Below are positions 1 to 11,015 of a stretch of 64,000 nucleotides of DNA, one piece after another (position 1 is the stretch's first letter; every line of letters starts with the position of its first letter). The notes beneath the pieces were generated by a model, which saw nothing but the letters and a program-made list of their open reading frames with translations, had not been told where the DNA came from and did no database searches. This DNA is from Spisula solida (taxonomy: Eukaryota; Mollusca; Bivalvia; Venerida; Mactridae), in the NCBI GenBank assembly GCA_947247005.1, contig OX365955.1:21123322-21187321 (forward strand), written 5' to 3'. The translations under genes and the position numbers were made by a program.

Positions 1-50
1 GGCTAGAAAAAAGCTAAGTTTATGTTTTACCATGAAAAAAAGGTAGCAGG

Positions 51-145
51 ACAGAGCAGACCGGACAAAGTGGACCGTGTTTTGGGACAAAGCGGACCAT
101 GATTTGGATCGAAGCGGACCATGTGTTGGGACAGAGCGGACCATG
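51..145. repeat. Degenerate short tandem repeat (GGACAAAGCGGACCATG units)
   Basis: About four copies of a motif like GGGACAAAGCGGACCATG spaced 26-29 bases apart. No coding or mobile-element signal around it. Confidence 0.6.
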
Positions 146-2576
146 CTATAATATTATGATTAAATGAAGTTGTGCCAAGGAATAAATTATGTATACATAT
201 ATGAAGTACATACCATAATATATTATATGATAGATAAGAGTATAAAGTAGTCAAAAAAAGTAAAAATATGAAATGTCCCGCCTTGTCCCGCATTCGAAAA
301 AAACTACTTTGGCAAAAATTAGGCAGATGTGAGTTCGCGTCCGACGCACGTGCATCGTAGGTCTATATACTGCATATGTGTGAGTCCAGTAAAAAGGGCG
401 TTAGGCCTTTTGTAAACAATTTACAGTTTTACGACATGATTTAAGCAACAAAACAAATCATGGAGGTATCCATTAACCAATCAGTGCAAAGCTGTACCGT
501 AAATTAGTATAATATAGGTCATAAGTTAACATTCCGTGGAGAAAAATTTGCCTCGTCTCATTGTGCCCATGTAGGTACCGCAAATTGTGGTTATCAGCCG
601 AAGAATACCTCAAATTAAAATAGTCCGTTGTGACCGGAAGCACTTGATGTCCGCTACCCAAAAATATTGTAAAAATGTAAAGAAATGGTTGATTTATGCA
701 TGACTAAAATAATTATTAAGAAAACAACATATTTTCATGTAATGAAATGGTTTATACTTCACAATAACTGTTATAGAGGTGTTGTTACTAGGCCTATTTT
801 TTTCGCCCATGAAAGCGTCTTTCGGAGTGCCACGGTCGCAGCACTTGTAAAAATCTTCATCTACGTTCAATAAGATTATCGTGTTTAATCATGCATGGCA
901 GATGATCGTTAATGCTAGGATCAACTTAAGATAAGTCTGTAGAGTGAGAAAGTCGCAAATCGATACAAAAACGGCTCGGGAAATCAAGTCGAAATATCGT
1001 AATCCCAAAGGCAAAGTTGAAAGTTAAATTCATGAAACATTGAAAGCAGAAAACGTTAAGTCCATGACAAATTTATCTTTACAAACAGTCCAAAAACCAG
1101 CCGTAGAAGTTGGCAAAATACGCCATGGATTTATAAGCTATCTAAATGTTATGTTAAATGGAAATTTAAGTAAAACCCAATTTAAGTTTCAGTGATGATA
1201 AAAAAATGTGGGAGGAAGAAAAAGAACCAGAATTTCAGTTTGAGGTAGATTGGCTAAACTTTATTTATTAATTGTTGTGATTTATTCTTGCCCAGGTGTT
1301 GAATTTAAGATACTCTTTTCCATGTTATTAGCCATTGCTAGTTTTAGTAAGTCTTTGAAATATTTAGACCATAGCCTTATGTTGAATGCTAGTGAATATC
1401 TGCTGAATCTTCTTAAAGTTAAACAAGACCTGCTAGCTTAAGCAGTATTTAAAGATAGATATTTTAACCAAATGACTTCTAGTTCTACATAAACTAATAA
1501 CTATATAACATCTGTGTACATGTATATAGAAATACTTAAAATAGGTATACATGCATATATTTGATTAAGATTTAGCATTACAAATTGCCTCTGCTGTCAG
1601 TGTTTCCATTTTTTTACTTTGTTGATTGTTATATCAGAGACTAAAGATCTCTGATTATATTGATAGTTAAACAAGGACTACTGTACTTATAGTAGATTGG
1701 CTGAATTTATGTATTGCTATTCTCAAAGATCTAAACACATTATGTATATTTATATCTTTGCTATTCTGATTTACTAATTTTGTTCAGATATTGTAATCCC
1801 CTTTTCATGTTTAGTAATTATCATAACTCAAACTGTAATGAACATAGTCCATTAAGATCCAGCACCTGCCCAATGCCGATACAGTCTACAGACAACAAAT
1901 ACGTGGAAAATAAAAACAGATGAATTATATTTAAAAGAAAGTGAAAAAACATCATTTGCTGATGGAAGTATTTCTTTAAAATGGATTGGCAGACCATTTG
2001 AAAGTTTTGATGCATGGAAACAATTTAATATTTATAACTTAAAATGAACCTATATATCAAATGTAACAGTTGAGCCATTTTTTGCATACTGTTCAATACT
2101 TCATAAAATAGGTATTTATATGAGTACCAGTAACCAAACATTTAGAAACATTAATAATATCCATTAAAATCAATTTTTATCTGTTTATTTACATATTTCT
2201 TATATCCAATGAGATACTGTATTTTGGCATGCTTGTATAGTATTATAACTATACAACATATATTGTAACATGACAATCTAATACACAAGGATAGGTTGAT
2301 GCTATCTTTATCTATCCCAATATTTACATAATGTGGATACTTACCTGACTTGTATAAGATAGATCAAATATTGTAATAACTATTTATTGATATATCCAGT
2401 GTTTACCAAAATGCTTAACTTGATATATTTTATTTGTTTAAGCATGCATTCTAAGTTAAGCATTTTTTTCATAAAACATTTCATTATTTGAGATAAAATA
2501 TATAGGTCTGGATGCGAGTATGCTACGTTAATGCAGCCCTGCATCATCAGTGGAAGAAGAAGGAAGGTCTTTGCCT
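146..2576. other. Non-coding stretch, nothing recognised
   Basis: AT-rich DNA with only short chance open frames. No splice-flanked conserved exon or recognised repeat family seen. It may be intergenic or 5' intron of the carboxypeptidase gene. Confidence 0.4.
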
Positions 2577-2934
2577 CTGGGTACTGTTTTATTAAAGCAG
2601 TTACGGATATATTAAAGTTAAATTCAAATTTAAATTCCTTCTACTTCTTTTAGAACTACAAAGTGTGGTATAAAACATCTGCAATACTAAGACTGATTCA
2701 GTTAATGAACCCTTATAAACCATATCTGTCCCAAATTTGCTTTTGTTAAAGTATTGTAAAGTCTTTAAATTTGAATGTACATTTCAGATATGCCGGTCTC
2801 ACTGTCATGTTTCTTACTCATTTTGTAGCATAATTGTTTCAATTTACTCTTTATTTTAAGTACTTGTACATACATTGTGACATGTTTTCTCTTGATATTA
2901 AATATGCAAGTGCTTTGATAAAACAGTTCCCTGG
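2577..2934. mobile_element. MITE family A, copy 1 (TIR GGGTACTGTTTTATCAAAGC)
   Basis: Starts GGGTACTGTTTTATTAAAGC and ends in the inverted counterpart GCTTTGATAAAACAGTTCCC. Shares its interior (ACAACTACAAAGTGTGG-like, GATTCAGTTAATGAACCC) with copies at 27839, 47954, 51775 and 63647. No transposase frame, so a non-autonomous DNA element; the superfamily is not identified. Confidence 0.75.
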
Positions 2935-3267
2935 TCACAAAAACAAGAACCATTATAGAAGAATATATATCCCCTATCATCTATGTAGTATTTTGACCTT
3001 TAGCTTGTTAAATTTATATTACTTAATGAAGTATTAGTTTTGCTTGAACTCTTATGTATAGAATGAATAGTAAATGTATTACGTCATATCAATTGAACTA
3101 TTAACCACTTGTCAAAACCATTATTATGCAATGGTCTAGAGTCCAACCTTTTCTGTTTATTAATTGAATTATTAGATTTAGAGCCCATTCATTAATGAAC
3201 TACTATTATTAGATGAAATAACTGTTGTAACTTGTTTCTTTGATATGAGATGTTTTCATGATTTTTT

Positions 3268-3445
3268 ATGCCCCTGAATCTACTGATGTGGTAGGCATGT
3301 AGTGATTGTCCTGTCTGTACGTTCATTTATTTATTTCATTGACAATGTTAACCAAGACAAGTTCTTGAAACTCAACTACTTTCAAAGTCCATCAAGGCAT
3401 TGCTTCATCAGTTACCATCATAAATACCTTACATTGTCAATGTCA
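3268..3445. repeat. Dispersed repeat with CTGTCTGT motif, copy 1
   Basis: Shares GATTGTCCTGTCTGT, TTTCAAAGTCCATCAAGGCA and ACCATCATAAA..CCTTACATTG with 24562-24750. Typical of clam genomic repeats (recognition from memory). Confidence 0.55.
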
Positions 3446-3955
3446 CATAACACTTTCAAACATTTCTATGGCCCCTGATTGACTTAGCTAGTTTATAAGG
3501 ACTAGGTTTTCCACCAGGGCATAAGTGTTTACTGAACGCAGCCTTGTTTTCATTATGAATTTCGTAACCAGTGTAGAAACTTACTTTAAAACCTGAACTA
3601 GTACAAATGGGAGGAGTGTAGTGGAACACACGACAACACAACGGGTATTTTAACAATTTATTATCCAACCTGAAGTGAAATACAAATTACATTTATAAAT
3701 AATTTCCCCTCTACGATGTCAATACTATATAGACACTGTCATGTTTGACACTGATAAATTAATATAATGAACTTGCACTACCAAATGGTAATTGATTTAT
3801 TTCATTTATTTGCATGTTGAGATTATTAATTCTGTTTTTACTCACCTTGTTTTAAATACATTTACAAGCAGACACTCAAGGAGGACATAGCCTAGAATGT
3901 TGTCAAAAAGCAGATAAATGTTTAGTACAGGTGTATTTAATATAAAATTTGGTGA

Positions 3956-4201
3956 CTGAGATCCATATCCCAAAGCATCTCAAGTAGAAATCTCGATTAT
4001 CTCATTTGAGATTTTGCTCAAATTAGAGTCGGCGTTTGAGACAAATATGAAGTAATTGTACTGTGCACAATAAATAGAATAAATTGTTTCTGATTTAGTG
4101 AGTCCATTTTAAGTCCATTTTCCCATACAATTTAACCCAAAGACACATGGCAATATTTGAGATGAGATTTAGTCAAATTGAGATGATTTCTGAGATAGGG
4201 A
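3956..4201. mobile_element. Inverted-repeat element family C, copy 1 (GAGATC...CATCTCAA)
   Basis: Ends are inverted: CAAAGCATCTCAAGTAGAAA near the left and a TTGAGATGATTTCTGAGAT-type end at the right. Shares CACATGGCAATATTTGAGAT with the copy at 9201 (opposite orientation); a third, shorter copy is at 50132. Confidence 0.6.
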
Positions 4202-4898
4202 CGTGTTATTGGCTGCTTAATTTAGGTGATATGCTACAGTTTGGGTCTGTTTCAATGACTGTATTCATGTATTTGTATCCAACTTTTTATGAACTAAATT
4301 TTACTCCTATTATGAAGTTTTGACTAATGGTGGAGATTATGGTTCTCAATTTTTCACGAGGAAAAATATTTTGAAGTAAATTTAATTATACAATTTCAAA
4401 CGTTGGTAAATTCCCTAACACTTCATTAACAAGCTTATCTGAAAGCTGACCTAGGAAATAAATACACCATTATTTAATTAAGACCACAATTTGTATACAC
4501 AAATTATTCACAGCAATCCATAAAAGGAAACATCGGATAGAATGAAATGGTATAATTTCTCAAATTTGGTATTGTAGGCGTCGTGTTAAATTGTTGAAAT
4601 CGTAGCATGATGAAAAGAATAACAAAATCTCTACCTTGCATTTAAATGTTAATTGTTTAATAATTGTTTCAACTGAATGAAAACACTGTGAATGAATTAT
4701 TGACCACACTTTGTGCTATTGAATAAAGAAAACATAAGCAAAGTTAACCATGAAAATTGTGATCCAAAATAGAAAATGTAAATTTTAAACCATTAACACG
4801 TAACTGAACTACACTGAAATTGAAAACATAAAACTTAAATTGACATTGAACCATGAAAATACAAAACAGTAATTGAACCATCCATGCATATGGAAACA

Positions 4899-5545
4899 CT
4901 ATATATAAATTGAACCATGAAAACACAAAACAGTAATTGAAAACACAAAACAGTAATTGAAAACACAAAACAGTAATTGAACTATGAAAACACAAAACAG
5001 TAATTGAGCTATGAAAACACAAAACAGTAATTGAAAACACAAAACAGTAATTGAACCATGAAAACACAAAACAGTAATTGAAAACACAAAACAGTAATTG
5101 AAAACACAAAACAGTAATTGAACTATGATAGCACAATGCAGAAAATGAACCATGAAAGCACAATTCAGAAATTGAACCATAAAAGCACAATGCAGTAATC
5201 GAACCATGAAGCACAATGCAGTAATTGAACCATGAAAGCACAATACAGAAATTGAACCATGAAAGCACAATACAGAAATTGAACCATGAAAGCACAGTAC
5301 AGAAATTGAACCATGAAAGAGCACAATACAGAAATTGAACCATGAAAGAGCACAATACAGAAATTGAACAGTCAGAACTATGAGAACTATGAAAACATAA
5401 AACAGAAATTGAACAGTGGAAGCACAATTGTATAGAAATTGAATCATGAAAACATAAAACAGAAATTGAACCATGAAAGCACAATTTAGAAATTGAACCA
5501 TGAAAGCATAATGCAGTAGTTGAACAGGGAAAACCAAAAACAGAG
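4899..5545. repeat. Minisatellite, 20-bp and 27-29-bp units
   Basis: First half: units AAAACACAAAACAGTAATTG (20 bp), some with an inserted AACTATG or AACCATG. Second half: 26-29-bp units like GAACCATGAAAGCACAATAC. Together more than 25 units. The minus strand reads as long repetitive frames full of FHGSISVLC, which I treat as a by-product of the repeat and not as a gene. Confidence 0.9.
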
Positions 5546-5599
5546 GCATACATAGTACTCCACTGTATGAACTCACATGTCACACGAGACGTACAATAT

Positions 5600-7160
5600 G
5601 GATTGTAAAACACTTCAGATATAACATCAAGTGCTTTGATTATGGAGATTAGTTGCTAGATATCATCAAGGTCATAAATAATATATGTTTACATGGAATC
5701 ACTGTTATCAATGCTTCCTTCTATTTCCATATATTCAACTTAAGTGCCCTTATAAACATGCTATCAACTTTTATAGTCTTATTGAACAATTGCATTAAGT
5801 AGAGAGACTTTGTTTAGCTGATATATTTGAATGTTTTGTATGAGACGACTGAACTTGAAGACAAATCTATTTGAAACAGAAACTTGAAACATTGTTGAAT
5901 TTATGTTGAAAATAGAAAAAAATATAGATTTGTCTGTTAAAATGTGTCATCATATATGAAATAAGACTTTGATTCAAAGGCTAGTAAGTAAATAATTTGG
6001 CAATGTCTAGTATAGATCTGTATACTTAATGTCAAACTACTGCACTTCTTACATATGGTTTGCACTGGGGTTCATTCATGATTTAGTATCTCTTTTAAAC
6101 ATTGGCGCCAATCCTTTCTTGATTCCCAAATATATATTACCAAATAAACAAAGCTGCAATTTCTAACCAAAGAAAATTGAAAATTATACTGTTGCTTGCT
6201 TGCTTGGTAGCACTCACCGTTAGGTGTAGAATTTTGAATGTGGTCTCAAAGATACTGGGACCGAGTCAGTTGCCATATGACCGATATACTGTTGATAGGA
6301 CTTTAGATATGACTGGCATTTAAAAATTCTCAGACTTATTTTGCAAATCATTGTGGCATCATTGATCAGAATGTATAACTATCTGATTCACATGTTCTCT
6401 GGTGGTGCATGTAACAGCTACTGGTAATAAAACAATGCTAGGTCTTGTGTATATAAGGAATTTATTTATTAATAATAACCTTTTTATTGACGTGGATTAT
6501 GATCTGACCCTATTATTTACCGTTTATGTCTAATTAATGCTATTTATTGATTCGTTCACAATATGCAAGCTTAATCCATTGGTAGAAAATCCTGTGTACC
6601 CGAAAGATTTAAACATGTGTCTTTTATTGCGAAAGAAATTAATATTAATCCCCTTTGTTATAGCACTGACAATAAAGGACATTGGATACTTTTCATGCTA
6701 CTGCTAATTTTCAATGAACAATTAAATGATCTTGAAGTGGTTTAAATCTTCGGAAAGCGTGTCATTTATTATGTACCGTCTTTTACCTATATAAATGTTT
6801 TCTCTATACTTTATGTGTAATTTTATCTAGCTGAATAGTGAAATCAAGGGTCTGTGGATTTTTCAAATACAATTTCAATGACAGGAGTTAATATCATTTG
6901 TTTACAAGTAGAGATATAACATACTCTAGTGGAATTCAATTTTAACAGTTAAACTCAAAGTTAGATAGGGTTGTCGGTATATGAGTTAACTATGGTAGTT
7001 TGTTGACGGTGGAATTTCAAGATGATAGTTTTTCCAGTTTGTTTGAACTTTGAAGTTAATTCACTGGCACAGAATTATAATATAATGGAATAATATTCAA
7101 TATTTGGAGTATTTAAAAACGTGTGTGTTGAGTTTTAAGTGTTATTTTGAATACATATGG
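5600..7160. other. Non-coding stretch, nothing recognised
   Basis: AT-rich, no conserved reading frame and no clear repeat apart from short GCTTGCTTGCTTGG runs near 6193. Confidence 0.4.
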
Positions 7161-7166
7161 TAAAAA

Positions 7167-7175
7167 ATGTCAATG
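7167..7175 (+). CDS. AGBL2: Possible micro first coding exon of the canonical form (weak)
   Basis: ATGTCAATG followed directly by the good donor gtaagttttg, with an in-frame TAA two codons upstream. It ends in phase 0, as the exon at 10961 requires, and would give MSM-NPYDSF. Vertebrate CCP2 has a slightly longer leader before the same motif. A nine-base match plus a donor can arise by chance in AT-rich DNA, so this is only a candidate. Transcript data would decide. Confidence 0.2.
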
Positions 7176-7375
7176 GTAAGTTTTGTTTTGTTTTAAAATG
7201 CCATATATAATGTTCTCGAGCAAATCTTAAAGCATTTTGAATTTCGTTTTTGCACTAATCCAAATTTTAGGGCAATCTTTAAAAAAGTTAAACGATTTAT
7301 ATTATTTTGATCACTTTCAACAAAACATTCCTGATGAGATCCATTGCCATCATGATTTATATATACAATGTAGGG

Positions 7376-7500
7376 TTTACACATGCTTTTTCGGGCTATA
7401 ACATCTGCAGAGTCCCAAGGAACAGTTGGTGCCCAAGCCCGCCAACTCTTCCGAGGGACTCTGCATATGTTATAACGCGAAAAACATGCGTAAACACTAT
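7376..7500. repeat. Fold-back element, about 40-bp imperfect arms
   Basis: Left arm GTTTACACATGCTTTTTCGG and GGCTATAACATCTGCAGAGT pairs with right arm GGACTCTGCATATGTTATAA and GCGAAAAACATGCGTAAAC. The loop contains AACAGTTGG and CCAACTCTT, so pairing may continue inward. Confidence 0.75.
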
Positions 7501-7559
7501 TATAGCATACAAAACATCAATTAATGTGTTTGTAACTATTTCAAAATAATGATATTTTG

Positions 7560-8725
7560 GCGGGAGATTTTATGGCGACGTCGCAAAAACAAACGTAATG
7601 TCATACCAGTTGTTGCTATGAGCGTCGACTTCCGAGATCGGCAAATACCAAGAAAACATGGATACTGCGGGTTTGTTTAAATTTATAATTTAAATATTAT
7701 AGAAAACTAATTGGTAGGTAGCAATAAAATGGGAATTACTGTTCTTATGACGCTGTATAACCTTTATAGTCGCTGGTGCGGCCCTATAATGAGCATACGT
7801 AAAACTGGACGTTAACAACGCATGAATCTTTATATAATGTTTACGCATGGTTTTCGTCCCTTTAACGTATGGGCAAAATCAGTGTTTTTATGCTATAATG
7901 TATATAATGAAAAGAGAATATTTAATATTTTCTTTGCAACCTGTTAATTTACAAGCAGATTGATTTTCATTCAAACTTCATTTTCATTTTCAATTCAGTG
8001 TTCTTATTTAATATTTTATGTCTACTTGTTATGTGTTTAACTGTTAATAAAAATTGATTTAATTGATTGAAAGCTTATTATAGAAATGGACACAAAGACG
8101 TTCTAATCATAATGAAGGTGACAGTCAGAGCAAGGCACAAGAAACTTGTGTCCTTATTTACCCACAGTTACTTCATTTTTGTCAGATCAATTTTCAGTTT
8201 TACGAAGGTTGCATTAACCCCATTGATGTTATCAATTGGTAATATTAAAGTTAGATTTAGTTTTTAAAATATCAAGTAAGTCAATCTTACAAAATTATCG
8301 TTCAAAATTTGTCCTTAGCAAAGAAAATGTTTAAAAGGTTTCTTTCAAATTTATAACAACAATTTTCCTAATTTCAATAAATCTGTGTAGTTAATTTCTA
8401 AATAATCCATTTAACATTTTGAAATGGAATTTATAATAAAAAAGCATGCAATTATTAGTTTCTTATCATTGATTTTGTTCCCTGCATATTATAAAGCTAT
8501 ATTAAAATACTTTACTTTTATCTGATCAAGGCCAACCCTAATGATTCTTGAATCAACTAATAATAATACTCATAATAACTACTTTATTTTCTGTTGATAA
8601 AATAATTGGCTAGCCAATTTTCATTATAATTGGCTAGCCAATTTTCATTTATAATGGTCTACAATTAAACACTATAATAATGCTTGAAGTTAAGCGCCAA
8701 GCAAAGGAGCTCATGCAACTAGTAC
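7560..8725. other. Non-coding stretch with a local CpG-containing patch
   Basis: Around 7558-7670 there is GGCGGGAGATTTTATGGCGACG-like sequence (two ATGs followed by short frames), more GC-rich than its surroundings; it might be a promoter or 5' exon, without further proof. At 8605-8650 a 23-bp unit with the palindrome AATTGGCTAGCCAATT occurs twice. Confidence 0.3.
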
Positions 8726-8726
8726 T

Positions 8727-9012
8727 TTTTAGCTCACCATGCAGCCACAAAGTGACAGAGTGAGCTTTTGTGATCGCTGATCGTCCGTTGTTCGTCCGTT
8801 CACAATTTCTTGTGAACACACTAGAGGCCACACTTATGGCCCAATCAAATGTTTGTCTCTCTGAAATCTAGGTCAAGTTTGAAACTGGTTCATGTTAGGT
8901 TAAAAACTAGGTCACTAGGTCAATCTTAGAAAAAACTTGTGGATCAGTCTTAGCCCATTTGCTGCATTTGGTAGTGTAACAACAGCAATGTTTCTAATTA
9001 AGGTGAGTGAAA
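8727..9012. repeat. Clam-type AGCTCACC repeat, copy 1
   Basis: Starts TTTAGCTCACCATGC, then GTGAGCTTTTGTGATCGCT, CGTCCGTT and AGGTCAAGTTTGAAACTGG, and closes with an inverted AAGGTGAGTG end. The same family is at 30211. It is one of the repeats pointing to a bivalve. Confidence 0.75.
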
Positions 9013-9200
9013 TAGGACAAAAATTGGGGACATACTTTCGGCCGTCCTACTTCACAGTACTCTGAATCTAACTGAATCCGAATCAAGCAGTATCTGGGCA
9101 AACTCATCACCTTCAGTGACATGTATTAACACTGGCAATAGTATGGTCCAACATGCAACCTTCCATTCCCAGGGTAAATGCTCTAACTAGAAGAACACAA

Positions 9201-9453
9201 GGCCCCGATCTCCCGAAACATCTCAATCTGAGCTAAATCTCATCTCAAATATTGCCATGTGTCTTTTAGATAATATCCATGGGAAACTTGACTCAAAATT
9301 CCAATCACAAAACAGAAAACCTTATTCCTAGTTAATTACAGTAAAATTTAAAGAGCTCGAACTTCGAATGTATCTCAAATTCTGACTCTGATTAGAGCAA
9401 AACTCAATTGGAGATGAGATTTCTTCTTGAGATGCTTCAGATGATCGGGTCTG
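9201..9453. mobile_element. Inverted-repeat element family C, copy 2
   Basis: GGCCCCGATCTCCCGAAACA at the left mirrors TTGAGATGCTTCAGATGATC-GGG at the right; interior CTCAAATATTGCCATGTGTC is shared in inverted orientation with 3956-4201. Confidence 0.65.
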
Positions 9454-10025
9454 GGTACTGTTTAAGAGATTTAATTGACTGTAAATTCTGATTGTTACGG
9501 AGATTGGTACCTAGAAGTAGAAGGCAAGTCAGTGCCATTCAGGTGGTAGTGTACATGTGCTAAGGTGTACATGTACATTAAGTGCTCATTTATTTTTACC
9601 TTACAGAAGCTAAATCCAGGTATATTTATGTACTCTACAGTGGCCGGTCAAATATTTACAATTGTGATTAAAGTTTTCGTACTGGCTACCTTTATACTAA
9701 TGTGAATTTATCTATTAGATTATACAAATTATCCACTTGTTCCAAAATCTGTCTTTATAATTATATAGGTTTTGTTATTCTTTTGATATTTTCTGACAAT
9801 TTTCTAGATTTTGGGTCCACTTCTGCTCAATGCAATACTTGATTGTTTACACTTCATTCTCGCCTGTATTTTTATAATGGAGGAGACTGCCCGGTCGTTA
9901 GTTTGAACTTAAATCCCACTTTGATCTCTGTTAAAAATTTTGCTTTGTCTCCACCATTTTGTATACCTGAAGGACTTTGATGGAAATTGACAAAATTAAT
10001 GCTGTACACTTGCCTTGGATCTTGT
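9454..10025. other. Non-coding stretch, nothing recognised
   Basis: No exon-like frame or repeat family recognised. Confidence 0.4.
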
Positions 10026-10301
10026 AGCCTAACTAAACTGCTACTGAACACTCGATAGTGCTATGCTAGGAAACTACTTGCTTTAAAAAAGTGAAAAAAT
10101 TATATTCTACTGGCGAGCGCTCTCGGATAGCAGACTGTTTCACAACAAAGTGCTGTCCCGAGAAATCGCTTGGTAGCGTTCCCCTAGCAAAGTGCTGAGC
10201 AATATTATGCTGTCGGCGAACACTGCTAGCTGCTAGTGTGTCATTGCGTAGACATAGTAAAGCGCTCGATAGGGCTATTTGATAGAGCTTTGGTTAGGCA
10301 A
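10026..10301. mobile_element. Palindromic element family F, copy 1 (GCCTAACTAA ends)
   Basis: Left GCCTAACTAAACTGCTAC and right TTTGGTTAGGCAAC are inverted; inside, GAACACTCGATAGTGC and AGCGCTCGATAGGGC are inverted too. The sequence GAGCGCT/AGCGCTC recurs throughout. Similar to 30924-31170. Confidence 0.65.
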
Positions 10302-10960
10302 CAGGCTTCTGGTGATCGAGCAATGAAAGCATCCATCTCTATCTTGGATGTTGTAGGTTTAATCCCTAGCCACAACACACTACCGGTACTTATTTAAAAT
10401 AGGACTGGTATTGCTGTCTTGCTTGATGCTCAGTGTTTTATGGTAGGTCCAGGCCCTATAAATTGATTATAAAGCTTTTTTCATGCTCTTAACTCAATTT
10501 CGTGCTCAAACTTTAAATGTTTCAAACCGTTAATATCTCAAATTTTAATAAGACTTTGATGTTACATGGATAGACTTTAAGAAAGCACAGTAATATTTAT
10601 TGGTATAAAGTAAATATTATTTGAATGTTGGACTTTCTAGGAGCTAAACAAGTTTCATACTCAAAGTTGAGTTGAGCATGGCAAAAGGTTTATGATCATA
10701 GGGCCTGGACTGTAACCACTTAACTGATCTCATGTGCTTTTGATTAACTTTTTTTTTTTTTGAAACCAATACTTGAAGGAGAAATTCATGTCAACTTTGT
10801 TTATGAAATTTTAATTTATTGTAGAAAATTGCTTCATTTCCATGCTTATTGAAGAGGATCAGAAAGACACAGTTACATCTTTGTTTATTTCTTTGAAATA
10901 CTTTGCTACACTAGTTCCTCACACTTATTATGTATTAATGATATATTTATATATTTTCAG

Positions 10961-11015
10961 AATCCATATGACAGTTTTATGCGAAAGCATCTCCAACATT
11001 ATGGATACTATACAG
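10961..11015 (+). CDS. AGBL2: CCP2-like gene, conserved N-terminal exon
   Basis: The exon follows acceptor tatattttcag and ends at donor gtaagc; 55 bases, entering in phase 0 and leaving in phase 1. It encodes [19 protein letters not shown], which matches the N-terminal motif I recall in vertebrate CCP2 (DPYEDFMYRHLQYYGYF). This short motif marks the gene as CCP2-like and shows that at least one coding exon lies further upstream. It is followed by a 22.6-kb intron, within which two alternative first exons lie. An internal ATG at 10979 could serve as a start but would cut the motif. Confidence 0.88.

Noticed and set aside
4744..5613. Minus-strand 289-codon open frame with repeated FHGSISVLC
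   Set aside because: It is the translation of a minisatellite with mixed 20-29-bp units; related frames are open in parallel, and there is no domain or splice context.
8987..9001. ATGTTTCTAATTAAG followed by gtgagt, as a possible first exon in phase 0
   Set aside because: The donor-like sequence is the inverted end of a clam-type AGCTCACC repeat, so the match is likely accidental.
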